Positions 1 to 6,918 of a stretch of 16,183 nucleotides of DNA are shown piece by piece. The notes under the pieces were generated by a model. It searched no databases. It saw only the letters and a list, made by a program, of their open reading frames with translations, and was not told the origin of the DNA. Position 1 is the first letter of the stretch; each line of letters opens with the position of its first letter. Made by a program: the position numbers and the translations under genes. The stretch lies in the NCBI GenBank assembly GCA_026387215.1, contig JAPLMC010000009.1:2588-18770 (forward strand), in the 5' to 3' direction. The stretch comes from Candidatus Omnitrophota bacterium. Lineage in GTDB: Bacteria; Omnitrophota; Gorgyraeia; Gorgyraeales; Gorgyraeaceae.

Positions 1-357
1 TTATTAAACAGGTATGGACAAGAGAAAGTAGATATTATTGCTGTTGGCTTCGGTAATGGCGCAGAACAAGTGCAAGCCTTTAACAACGATGGCCAGCATT
101 ATATCAGGATAGAAAAAGATCATCCTGAGGATATTGCAGAAGCTATTGCTAAAATTGTAGAACATAAATCTAAAGGCACAGGTATGCTTTCTAGAGGCGA
201 TATTACTGCATACTTAAAACTAAACCGTTCTAAGAAAGGCTCATTAGCTACTTCTATTAAATCTTCCCCTGCTTTGACATATACATCAGAACGAATTGAG
301 CAAACATCAGCAGCATTAGGAACACTTGCTTTAAATTATACAAGAGTTTCTTTATGA
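1..357 (+). CDS. 3' end of an unidentified protein, possibly ending a vWA-like domain (partial)
   Basis: The frame is open from the first base of the window to the TGA at 355-357, so at least 118 residues are visible and the N-terminus lies upstream. The GTG at 70 is only an internal codon in that open frame. The visible part starts with a hydrophobic strand and a GFGNG turn (DIIAVGFGNG), then YIRI and an acidic helix (HPEDIAEAIAKIVEHK). This order resembles the last strand and helix of a von Willebrand factor A domain. After it comes a Ser/Thr-rich tail of about 60 residues with no motif I recognise. The next gene has its own promoter, so the two are probably not co-transcribed. The vWA assignment is a weak inference and the function is unknown. 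Confidence 0.6.
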   Translation, partial: LLNRYGQEKVDIIAVGFGNGAEQVQAFNNDGQHYIRIEKDHPEDIAEAIAKIVEHKSKGTGMLSRGDITAYLKLNRSKKGSLATSIKSSPALTYTSERIEQTSAALGTLALNYTRVSL

Positions 358-480
358 CCTTTATAAGAAACATATGTTAACTTGGCAAACTGATAAATAA
401 AAAAATATAGAAGAAAATCTTGCGTCGCAAAAGTCTTTACGGCATCAAACAAGATTTAACCGCCAGCAGGCAAATTTTAC

Positions 481-508
481 TTGACAAAAAAGAATTTTAT
501 GGTAAAAT
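481..508 (+). promoter_or_regulatory. Sigma70-type promoter for rplM-rpsI
   Basis: A perfect -35 box TTGACA (481-486) is followed after 16 nt by TAAAAT (503-508), one base from the -10 consensus. Transcription would start near 515, giving a leader of about 20 nt before the rplM ATG at 535. That is too short for a structured autoregulatory leader. The in-frame TTG at 481 is the first half of this -35 box and is not a translation start. Confidence 0.75.
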
Positions 509-534
509 TTAAACTTCTCATAATCGAGGTAAAT

Positions 535-960
535 ATGAAGACTAGTCTTATAACAAAAAAAGAAATAGACAGAAAACATTACATTATAGATGCCGAGAAC
601 CAGATTCTTGGCAGGCTTGCGGTAAAAGCAGCAATGCTTTTGAGTGGAAAACGCAAAGTAGACTATACCTCTAATGTAGATAACGGAGATTTTGTAATTG
701 TTGTAAATGCAGCTAAGATAACAGTGACAGGCGCTAAGCTTCAGGCAAAGACCTATACGAGTTTTTCAGGTTACCCTGGAGGATTCAAGATAAAGACTCT
801 GGAGAGGGTTTTAAAGACTCGGCCTACGGAAGTTATAAGGCATGCTGTTAAGGGAATGCTCCCAAAAAATAAATTAGGTTCCAGAATGATTACAAGGTTA
901 AAAATTTACGCAGGACCTGAACATCCGCATGTTGCTCCGAACACTGAGAAAATAACATAA
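535..960 (+). CDS. rplM: Large ribosomal subunit protein uL13
   Basis: Ribosomal protein L13 is an early-binding component of the 50S subunit. From the ATG at 535 the protein is 141 residues, against 142 in E. coli. It shows the family landmarks HYIIDAENQILGRLA near the N-terminus, the VNAAKITVTGAK segment, and GMLPKNKLG plus YAGPEHPH near the C-terminus. I chose ATG 535 because a GAGGT ribosome binding site lies just upstream (about 525-529). An upstream in-frame TTG at 481 would place 18 extra codons on top of the promoter. The gene ends 12 nt before rpsI, the usual rplM-rpsI pairing in bacteria. Confidence 0.96.
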   Translation: MKTSLITKKEIDRKHYIIDAENQILGRLAVKAAMLLSGKRKVDYTSNVDNGDFVIVVNAAKITVTGAKLQAKTYTSFSGYPGGFKIKTLERVLKTRPTEVIRHAVKGMLPKNKLGSRMITRLKIYAGPEHPHVAPNTEKIT

Positions 961-972
961 AGGATTAATTAA

Positions 973-1368
973 ATGACGGCGCAGAATACAATTAGGGCCA
1001 CAGGAAGGCGAAAACGGGCAATTGCCCGCGTTCGGTTATTAACGGGAAGTGGTGAGATAGAGATCAATAAGAAATCTCTGGAAGAATATTTTGAAAGGCC
1101 TACTCTTAAGATGATTGTTATGCAGCCTATACAAGCTGCAAATGTTGGAAATAAATTTAATATAATCGCAACTGTAGTAGGCGGAGGCAAATCCGGCCAG
1201 GCAGGCGCATTGAGGCATGGGATTTCGAGGGCCCTAGCGCTTACTAGCGAAGAGTTAAGAGTTTTATTGAGGAAAAAAGGTTTTCTTACAAGAGACCCTA
1301 GGAAGAGAGAGAGAAAGAAATATGGCCAGAAAGGAGCTCGCAAGAGATTTCAGTGGACTAAGAGATAA
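973..1368 (+). CDS. rpsI: Small ribosomal subunit protein uS9
   Basis: Ribosomal protein S9 sits in the 30S head, and its C-terminal tail reaches toward the P-site tRNA. The 131-residue product matches the family length (130 in E. coli). It has the TGRRKRAIARVRL start, the GSGEIEINKKSLEEYF segment, a GGGKSGQAGALRHGISRAL core, and a basic tail ending QWTKR, the equivalent of the usual FSKR ending. An AAGGA sequence lies about 10 nt before the ATG. The gene follows rplM after 12 nt and ends the ribosomal operon; two hairpins, the second with a U-tract, follow its stop codon. Confidence 0.96.
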   Translation: MTAQNTIRATGRRKRAIARVRLLTGSGEIEINKKSLEEYFERPTLKMIVMQPIQAANVGNKFNIIATVVGGGKSGQAGALRHGISRALALTSEELRVLLRKKGFLTRDPRKRERKKYGQKGARKRFQWTKR

Positions 1369-1370
1369 TT

Positions 1371-1403
1371 TTGTAGAGGACGGTTGCAACCGTTCCTATA
1401 CAA
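1371..1403 (+). repeat. Palindromic TTGTA...TACAA hairpin after rpsI
   Basis: An imperfect palindrome begins 3 nt after the rpsI stop. TTGTA (1371-1375) pairs with TACAA (1399-1403), and AGGACGGTT (1377-1385) pairs with AACCGTTCCT with one bulged T. No U-tract follows, so it is not itself a clear terminator. Its TGTAG...CTACA-like ends recall the other TGTAGGG palindromes in this window (3756-3796 and the 3' ends of the 88-bp repeats), suggesting one family of intergenic palindromes. Confidence 0.65.
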
Positions 1404-1420
1404 TTACGATAAATTTATAG

Positions 1421-1478
1421 ACGCCTATACTGTTATTTTCCGACGAGAAATAAATTGACAGGATAGGCGTTTTTGTTT
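1421..1478 (+). terminator. Rho-independent terminator of rplM-rpsI
   Basis: ACGCCTAT (1421-1428) pairs with ATAGGCGT (1463-1470). After one mismatch the stem continues with CTGTTA against the complementary bases around 1456-1461, and an AT-rich apex follows. The 3' arm runs directly into TTTTTGTTT. This is a GC-base stem plus U-tract, as expected at the end of the ribosomal operon. Its 3' arm and U-tract are also the spacer of the argC promoter. Confidence 0.7.
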
Positions 1479-1483
1479 ATAAT
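1455..1483 (+). promoter_or_regulatory. Consensus sigma70 promoter for the arg-dap operon
   Basis: TTGACA (1455-1460), a 17-nt spacer and TATAAT (1478-1483) match the sigma70 consensus at all twelve positions. Transcription would begin near 1490, about 20 nt before the argC ATG at 1512. The -35 box lies in the 3' arm of the rpsI terminator hairpin, and the -10 box directly follows its U-tract. I see no convincing arginine operator in the 30 nt downstream. Confidence 0.85.
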
Positions 1484-1511
1484 CTTAATATTCTATACTA
1501 TGGAGGGTAGT

Positions 1512-2477
1512 ATGTTAAAAATTGGTATAATGGGCTCAAGCGGTTTTGCAGGAGAAGAACTGATAAAAATTTTGCTTGCTCATCCTGAGGTTAAGATTAC
1601 AGCCCTGGCGGCAAAGATAGAAAAAACGCATGTCTCAAAAATGTATCCATGGGCGAATGGCATGCTTGATTTAGATTCTTATGATATGAGCGCAGAGGAA
1701 GTTGGTAAAATTACAGACGCTGTGTTCTTAGCGTTGCCTCACAAGGTTTCAATGGATTTTACGCCCTGTCTTTTAAAGCAGGGCAAGAAGGTAATAGATC
1801 TAAGCGCTGATTTCAGAATAAAGAATCAGGTTGTATTATATGGGCTACCTGAATTATATAGGAAAGATATCAAGGATGCGGGTTTAATAGCGAACCCAGG
1901 GTGTTATCCTACTAGCATTATTTTAGGCTGTGCGCCTTTATTAAAAAATAAAATAGCCGATACTGATTATATTATCTGCGATTCTAAATCAGGCGTAAGC
2001 GGGGCAGGCAGGACTCCTACACAGGCACTTATGTTTACCGAGATAGCTGTCAATAGTTTCAGGCCGTATAAGGTAAATTTTCACAGGCATATGCCTGAGA
2101 TAGATCAGGAGTTAAGCAGTTTGAGCGGCGCAAGGGTAGAGGTGAATTTTACCCCGCATCTTGTTCCGATGGAAAGAGGGATATTGAGCACTATTTATCT
2201 GAAGGTTGCTAAAAAGATAAATACAAAAGAAGCGCTTAAGATGTACAATGATTTTTATAAAGGCGAATATTTTGTAAGGGTGTTAGAGGAAGGGGTTTTA
2301 CCTGACACGAAAAACGTTGCAAGATCGAATTTTTGCGACATAGGCATAAAAGCTTTTCCTGAAAGGTCATTAGTCGTAGTTATGACAGCTATTGATAACC
2401 TGGTAAAAGGCGCTAGCGGCCAAGCAGTGCAGAACATGAATATAATGTACGGGTTTGAGGAAAAACTTGGGTTATAG
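1512..2477 (+). CDS. argC: N-acetyl-gamma-glutamyl-phosphate reductase
   Basis: ArgC reduces N-acetylglutamyl phosphate to the semialdehyde with NADPH, the third step of arginine synthesis. The 321-residue protein has the N-terminal nucleotide-binding loop GSSGFAGEEL (residues 8-17), the catalytic cysteine in NPGCYPT (Cys131) and the HRHMPEI motif (191-197). Start ATG 1512 is chosen over an upstream in-frame ATG at 1473: GGAGGG lies 5 nt before 1512, and the upstream frame would run through the promoter. It is the first gene after the consensus promoter and opens the argCJBDFGH run. The stop is TAG, so TAG is used as an ordinary stop here. Confidence 0.95.
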   Translation: MLKIGIMGSSGFAGEELIKILLAHPEVKITALAAKIEKTHVSKMYPWANGMLDLDSYDMSAEEVGKITDAVFLALPHKVSMDFTPCLLKQGKKVIDLSADFRIKNQVVLYGLPELYRKDIKDAGLIANPGCYPTSIILGCAPLLKNKIADTDYIICDSKSGVSGAGRTPTQALMFTEIAVNSFRPYKVNFHRHMPEIDQELSSLSGARVEVNFTPHLVPMERGILSTIYLKVAKKINTKEALKMYNDFYKGEYFVRVLEEGVLPDTKNVARSNFCDIGIKAFPERSLVVVMTAIDNLVKGASGQAVQNMNIMYGFEEKLGL

Positions 2478-2489
2478 AAAATAAACTTT

Positions 2490-2510
2490 GTCCCGATATG
2501 CAATCGGGAC
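2490..2510 (+). repeat. 8-bp perfect hairpin between argC and argJ
   Basis: GTCCCGAT (2490-2497), loop ATGCA, then ATCGGGAC (2503-2510). The stem is perfect and GC-rich, but no U-tract follows. It begins 13 nt after the argC stop and ends 20 nt before argJ. It could be a dispersed palindrome or an mRNA-stabilising hairpin. Confidence 0.65.
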
Positions 2511-2530
2511 GAGATTGAAGTGGTTACAAT

Positions 2531-3733
2531 ATGAAGATAATTAAAGGTGGAGTAACAGCGCCAAAAGGTTTTTTAGCAGGGTCGACAAGCTGTGGGATAA
2601 AAAAGAGTGGCAAAACTGACTTGGCTTTATTATTTTCTACAGCGCCATGCGTAGCTATAGGTACATTTACAACCAACAAAGTAAAATCAGGCTCTGTCGT
2701 TCTGTGCATGCAGCGAATAGCCAAAGGCTTTAGTCAGGGGGTTATTGTAAATAGCGGCAATGCTAATTGCTGTGTTGGTAAAAAAGAAATAAAAGACGCC
2801 ATGGAGATAACAGAAGAAGTAAGCGCAAGGTTAGATATTAAAAAAAACCTGATGCTTATGGCTTCTACAGGTATTATAGGAAGGTCTTTGCCTGTGGAAA
2901 AGATTAAAAGCTGTTTAAGTTCTCTTGTTAATGACCTGTCTATATCAAATGGCACTAAGTTTGCAAAGGCTATAATGACTACAGACACTATGCATAAAGA
3001 GATTGCTGTTAAGATAAATATAAAAGGCAGGGAGGTAAGGATTGCAGGTGCTGTTAAAGGCGCAGGCATGATATGCCCAAATATGGCTACCATGCTAGCG
3101 TTTTTTACAACAGATGCAACAATAGAAAGAAAAGCCTTGAATCAGGCGTTTAAAGAGTCTATTTATGATTCTTTTAATAAGATAACTGTTGACGGAGACA
3201 TGAGCACAAATGATTCTGCTGTTATATTAGCTAATGGCTATGCTGGAAATAGCGTTATAAAAAATAATACAAAAGATTATGCCATTTTTCTTAACGCCAT
3301 TAAATTTGTAACAAAAGAGCTTTCGAGGAAGATAATTCTGGACGGAGAAGGAGCTACAAGATTTATAGAGATTATTGTAAAAGGCGCAAAAACAGAAAAT
3401 ATTGCAGGCTGTGTTGCAACCCATATTGCAAATTCAAGCCTTGTAAAGACAATGATAGCTGGCGGGGATCCTAATTGGGGCCGTATTGCTGCTAGTGCTG
3501 GCTCTAGCGGTGCTAATATAAATCCAGTTTGTATGGATATTTATTTTGGAAGTATTTTAGTAATGAAGAATGGCGCAGGTGTGAATGTTTCTAGAGATTT
3601 GCTTTTAGGTATATTCAAGAAAAAAGAGATAAAGATTACAGTAGATCTTAAGTCTGGTAAATATTCAGACAGGGTCTGGACGTGCGATTTTACAGAAGAA
3701 TACGTGAAAATAAACGCGGAATACGAAACATAA
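2531..3733 (+). CDS. argJ: Glutamate N-acetyltransferase / ornithine acetyltransferase
   Basis: ArgJ moves the acetyl group from N-acetylornithine to glutamate, releasing ornithine and recycling the acetyl group; bifunctional versions also use acetyl-CoA for the first step. The protein is 400 residues, typical of the family. The self-cleavage site is clear in GMICPNMATML: cleavage would fall before Thr187, which becomes the N-terminal nucleophile of the beta chain. GGDPNWGRI and other family segments follow in the C-terminal half. No argA or argE is present in the window, consistent with the cyclic pathway. The ribosome binding site is modest (GAAGTGG, about 2517-2523). Whether the enzyme is mono- or bifunctional cannot be read from the sequence. 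Confidence 0.95.
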   Translation: MKIIKGGVTAPKGFLAGSTSCGIKKSGKTDLALLFSTAPCVAIGTFTTNKVKSGSVVLCMQRIAKGFSQGVIVNSGNANCCVGKKEIKDAMEITEEVSARLDIKKNLMLMASTGIIGRSLPVEKIKSCLSSLVNDLSISNGTKFAKAIMTTDTMHKEIAVKINIKGREVRIAGAVKGAGMICPNMATMLAFFTTDATIERKALNQAFKESIYDSFNKITVDGDMSTNDSAVILANGYAGNSVIKNNTKDYAIFLNAIKFVTKELSRKIILDGEGATRFIEIIVKGAKTENIAGCVATHIANSSLVKTMIAGGDPNWGRIAASAGSSGANINPVCMDIYFGSILVMKNGAGVNVSRDLLLGIFKKKEIKITVDLKSGKYSDRVWTCDFTEEYVKINAEYET

Positions 3734-3755
3734 ATAAAACATGGATTCCTTAGCC

Positions 3756-3796
3756 AATTTGGTAGGGACAGCACATTGTGCTGTCCCTACCAAATT
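3756..3796 (+). repeat. 19-bp perfect hairpin between argJ and argB
   Basis: AATTTGGTAGGGACAGCAC (3756-3774), loop ATT, and its exact complement (3778-3796) form a perfect 19-bp stem. There is no U-tract; the argB ribosome binding site AGGAGG (3800-3805) starts 4 nt later. The GGTAGGGA...TCCCTACC ends resemble the palindromes associated with REP-type elements. No transposase gene is in the window. Confidence 0.85.
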
Positions 3797-3814
3797 CAGA
3801 GGAGGTTCTTTATT

Positions 3815-4684
3815 ATGGAAAAAGCAATTAAAAAAGCTGATGTGTTAATAGAGGCTTTGCCGTATATAAAATCTTACAGCGGCAAGATATTTGTTATTAA
3901 ATACGGAGGAAGTGCTCTTGTAAATCCTGATATTAAAAAAGGTGTATTGCAGGATATCGTTTTTATGAGCTATGTCGGGATAAGGCCTGTGCTTATCCAC
4001 GGCGGAGGGCCGTTTATAAACGAAGAATTCAGAAGGCTTGGAAAAAAAATAGAATTCAGCGAGGGCTTGAGAGTAACTACAAAAGAAGATGTTAAGATAG
4101 TTAATAGTGTTCTGTCTAGGGTGAATGAGAACATAGTGGCTGATATAAAAGCTCTGGGTGGCAGGGCTGTAAGCATGAATACCTCAAAGAAAAATGTGAT
4201 AGTAGCGAAACCGCACGAAGAGTCAGAGAGACTTGGGTTTGTGGGAGATATAGATAAAGTAAATTCTGATGTTATAAGGAATGCTGTAAGGCCTAGGGCA
4301 ATACCTGTTATTTCTCCCGTAAGTGCTGGAGGAGATGGAGAACTTTACAATATTAATGCTGATGATGTGGCTTCAGAGATAGCTATGGCTGTAAAGGCAG
4401 TGAAGTTAGTATTGCTTACCGATGTGAAGGGTATAATGAGGCATAAGGGAGATGAAAGCACTCTTATTTCAACTCTTGCAATGAAAGATGCGGATATTCT
4501 TATAAAGCGGAAAATTATTCAGAGCGGCATGATCCCGAAAGTGAAAGCATGCATGAACGCCTTGAGAGCAGGGGTTTCAAAAACGCATATTATAGACGGA
4601 AGAATATCTCATAGCTTGCTTCTTGAGATATTTACGGATAAAGGAATAGGAACGGAGATAGTTATAGGCAAAGGCCGAGAATAG
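3815..4684 (+). CDS. argB: Acetylglutamate kinase
   Basis: ArgB phosphorylates N-acetylglutamate, the committed and usually feedback-controlled step of the acetyl-cycling pathway. The 289-residue protein shows the amino-acid-kinase signatures KYGGSA (29-34), HGGGP (62-66), GLRVT (84-88), YNINADDVASEIA and GMIPKV. An N-terminal helix (KADVLIEALPYIKSY) and the C-terminal SHSLLLEIFTDKGIGT segment resemble arginine-inhibited hexameric enzymes such as that of Thermotoga, so arginine feedback is a reasonable inference. ATG 3815 is preferred over upstream codons inside the hairpin because AGGAGG lies 9 nt before it. Unusually, the last five residues (GKGRE) and the TAG stop are encoded by the first copy of the 88-bp repeat. 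Confidence 0.95.
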   Translation: MEKAIKKADVLIEALPYIKSYSGKIFVIKYGGSALVNPDIKKGVLQDIVFMSYVGIRPVLIHGGGPFINEEFRRLGKKIEFSEGLRVTTKEDVKIVNSVLSRVNENIVADIKALGGRAVSMNTSKKNVIVAKPHEESERLGFVGDIDKVNSDVIRNAVRPRAIPVISPVSAGGDGELYNINADDVASEIAMAVKAVKLVLLTDVKGIMRHKGDESTLISTLAMKDADILIKRKIIQSGMIPKVKACMNALRAGVSKTHIIDGRISHSLLLEIFTDKGIGTEIVIGKGRE

Positions 4685-4753
4685 GCAGGTTTTAACCTGC
4701 CTGCTTATGAAGGCCTTTGCGACAAAATTGTAGGGCACACTTTAGTGTGCCAA
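4666..4753 (+). repeat. 88-bp composite repeat, copy A (argB/argD)
   Basis: First of three same-orientation copies. The outer stem is GCAAAGGCC (4668-4676) with GGCCTTTGC (4712-4720); inside it AGGCAGGTT (4683-4691) pairs with AACCTGCCT (4694-4702). A separate 3' hairpin is GGCACAC (4734-4740), TTTA, GTGTGCC (4745-4751). By my alignment it differs from copy C at 3 of 88 positions. The 5' end overlaps the coding end of argB. No U-tract is present. The argD start lies 24 nt downstream. Confidence 0.9.
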
Positions 4754-4777
4754 AATATACCAGACAGGAAAGAATAT

Positions 4778-5953
4778 ATGAACACAAAAGAAGTAATAGC
4801 GCAATATGATAAGTATGTAATGTCAACCTACGGCAGGATTCCGACAGTTATTGTAAGGGGCAAGGGTCTTAAAGTGTGGGACTTGGATGGGAATGAATAC
4901 TTGGACTTTTTTCCAGGATGGGCGGTTACTGGGTTGGGTCATTGCCATCCCAAGGTAGTGAATGCTGTAAGGAGTTACCTTAAAAAGATAATCCATGTAT
5001 CTAACAATTATTATAATATGCTTCAAGGTAAGCTCGCCCAGAAGATAATAGAGAATTCTTTTGAAGGAAAGGTTTTTTTTTGTAATAGCGGGGCAGAGGC
5101 AAATGAGGGCGCAATAAAATTAGCAAGGTCTTATGGCAATGCCTCAGGCGCTAGGTATGAGATTATCACTATGGAAAATTCTTTTCACGGGAGGACGCTC
5201 GCTACGATAACAGCTACTAGCCAGCCAAAATACCAGAAAGGGTTTGAGCCATTACCGTTAGGATTTAAATATGTGACTTTTAATGATATTAAAGCAGTTG
5301 AGAATGCTATTACAGATAAAACAATAGCTATAATGTTAGAACCTATCCAGGGAGAAGGCGGTATAAATGTAGCAAGCGAAGGCTATATAAAAGCTCTCAG
5401 GGTTCTTTGCGATAAAAAAGATTTGATCCTGATTTTTGACGAGGTTCAGACAGGCGTGGGCAGGACCGGAAAAATGTTTTGTTTTGAACATTATGGGATA
5501 ACGCCGGATATTATGACTCTTGCTAAGGCCTTGGGCGGGGGCTTGCCTATAGGAGCAATGGTTGCGAGTAAAAAATTTGCAGATATTTTAAAGCCAGGCA
5601 TGCATGCGTCTACATTCGGAGGAAGCCCTATTGCATGCAGCGCAGCGTTGGCTGTTTTTGAGGCTATTAAAAAAGAGAAGCTTCTTTCGAATACGGTCAG
5701 AATGGGCGAATATTTATTGGAGAAGCTTAATAAGTAGAAAAAGAAAAAATCTATTATAAAAGAAATAAGAGGAAAAGGACTTATGGTAGGCGTAGAGCTT
5801 ACTATCCCAGGCAAAGAGATTGTGGAAAAATGCTTTAAAGAAGGCCTTTTGATAAACTGTACGCATGATAAAGTATTGAGGATAATGCCTGGGATGATAG
5901 TAACGAAGAAACAGATAGATAATGCAATAGGAATTTTGGATAAAGTTATGTAA
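4778..5953 (+). CDS. argD: Acetylornithine aminotransferase, interrupted by an in-frame TAG at 5735
   Basis: ArgD is a PLP enzyme of aminotransferase class III that converts N-acetylglutamate semialdehyde to N-acetylornithine; in many bacteria it also serves lysine synthesis, although here DapL covers that step. Residues 1-319 contain FFPGWAVTGLGH, FCNSGAEANEGAIKLAR, the ENSFHGRT motif, IFDEVQTGVGRTG and the PLP lysine in LAKALGGG (Lys250). Translation stops at TAG 5735-5737, but the same frame continues for 71 codons to TAA 5951-5953 and encodes the expected C-terminal domain, including IRGKGLMVGVEL and VLRIMPGMIVTKKQID. With the TAG read as an amino acid the product is 391 residues, the family length. 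The truncated form lacks the conserved arginine of LRIMP and is probably inactive. ATG 4778 is chosen because AGGAA precedes it and the alternative GTG at 4745 lies in the repeat. Confidence 0.9.
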
Positions 5954-5968
5954 ACCAAAGCCTTAATT

Positions 5969-6003
5969 AACCGCGTAGGTTGCTTTCGGCAACCTACGCG
6001 GTT
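5969..6003 (+). repeat. 15-bp perfect hairpin between argD and argF
   Basis: AACCGCGTAGGTTGC (5969-5983), loop TTTCG, and its exact complement (5989-6003). The stem is GC-rich and strong, and no U-tract follows. The argF ribosome binding site GAGGTGG starts at the very next base (6004). Its arm sequence differs from the other hairpins in the window. A translation or mRNA-stability effect is possible but is not shown by the sequence. Confidence 0.85.
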
Positions 6004-6015
6004 GAGGTGGTAAAT

Positions 6016-6906
6016 ATGAAAAAGGATTTATTGACAATTAATGATTTAAGTATAACTGAGATAAACGATATACTTAAATTGGCATGCGAATTAAAAGAAA
6101 AGAGGCAAAATTTTGGAGAGCCTCTAAAAGGAAAGACGCTGGGCCTTATATTTGAGAAGCCATCTAACAGGACCAGGGTTTCTTTTGAGGTGGGGATAAC
6201 AGAGTTGGGAGGGCACGCAATATATCTTGGTTCATACGAAATAGACCTTGGAAAGAGAGAGTCTCCAGAGGATGTGGCAAAGGTGCTTTCGAGATATTTG
6301 AATGGCATTATTGCGAGGACTTTTTCGCACAAGACAGTCGTAGAGCTTGCGAAGTATTCTTCAATACCTGTAATAAACGGATTAACTGATTATCAGCATC
6401 CTTGCCAGGCGCTGAGCGATTTATTTACTATAAAAGAAAAGAAGGGTTTAAATAACATCACAGTGGCTTTTATAGGGGATGGAAATAATGTGCTCAATTC
6501 GCTTTTATATATATGTCATAAGATGGACATAAAGATTCGCGCTGCTTGCCCTAAAGGTTATGAGCCCGGCAAAGATGTATTGAAAGACGTAGCTGGTTCT
6601 GCGGTAATAGTTAGTTCTCCGGCAGACGCTGTAAAAGGTGCAGACGTAATTTACACAGACGTATGGACCAGTATGGGCCAGGAAAAGGAGTACAGGAAAA
6701 GATTAAAAGCGTTCAAAAAATATCAGGTAAATTCCGAACTCGTAAAACTTGCAAATAAAGACGCTATAGTTTTACATTGCCTGCCTGCGCACAGGGGCCA
6801 GGAAATTACAGATGAAGTAATGGATAGCGCAGCATCTGCGGTTTTGGACCAGGCGGAGAACAGGCTTCACGTGCAAAAAGCGATATTGGTAAAACTTTTA
6901 AAATAA
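6016..6906 (+). CDS. argF: Ornithine carbamoyltransferase
   Basis: ArgF joins carbamoyl phosphate and ornithine to give citrulline. The 296-residue protein has the carbamoyl-phosphate loop as SNRTR (50-54, where STRTR is the commoner form), HPCQALSDL (128-136), the ornithine-binding DVWTSMG (215-221) and the catalytic HCLPAHR (254-260). SMG and HCLP identify it as an ornithine rather than aspartate or acetylornithine transcarbamylase. ATG 6016 follows GAGGTGG by 5 nt. An in-frame TTG at 5980 would add 12 residues encoded by the upstream hairpin and is rejected. argG follows after 12 nt, so the two are surely co-transcribed. The carbamoyl-phosphate synthetase genes are not in the window. Confidence 0.95.
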   Translation: MKKDLLTINDLSITEINDILKLACELKEKRQNFGEPLKGKTLGLIFEKPSNRTRVSFEVGITELGGHAIYLGSYEIDLGKRESPEDVAKVLSRYLNGIIARTFSHKTVVELAKYSSIPVINGLTDYQHPCQALSDLFTIKEKKGLNNITVAFIGDGNNVLNSLLYICHKMDIKIRAACPKGYEPGKDVLKDVAGSAVIVSSPADAVKGADVIYTDVWTSMGQEKEYRKRLKAFKKYQVNSELVKLANKDAIVLHCLPAHRGQEITDEVMDSAASAVLDQAENRLHVQKAILVKLLK

Positions 6907-6918
6907 AAGGGGTTTAAC

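Noticed and set aside
421..440. GTCGCAAAAGTCTTT as a degenerate reverse copy of the 88-bp repeat end (TTTGCGAC)
   Set aside because: Only about 12 of 17 positions agree and the rest of the repeat is absent.
415..457. 8-bp inverted repeat (AAATCTTG/CAAGATTT) before rplM as a terminator for the upstream gene
   Set aside because: The loop is 27 nt and no U-tract follows; the match may be chance in AT-rich sequence.
969..1343. Minus-strand open frames opposite rpsI and other genes
   Set aside because: They lie fully opposite well-identified genes, have no ribosome binding sites or recognisable motifs, and are explained by the codon use of the true strand.
5735..5737. Pyrrolysine or other amber recoding in argD
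   Set aside because: argC, argB and dapL end in TAG, and the interrupted position is a variable lysine-rich linker, not a catalytic site. A plain substitution or error is simpler.
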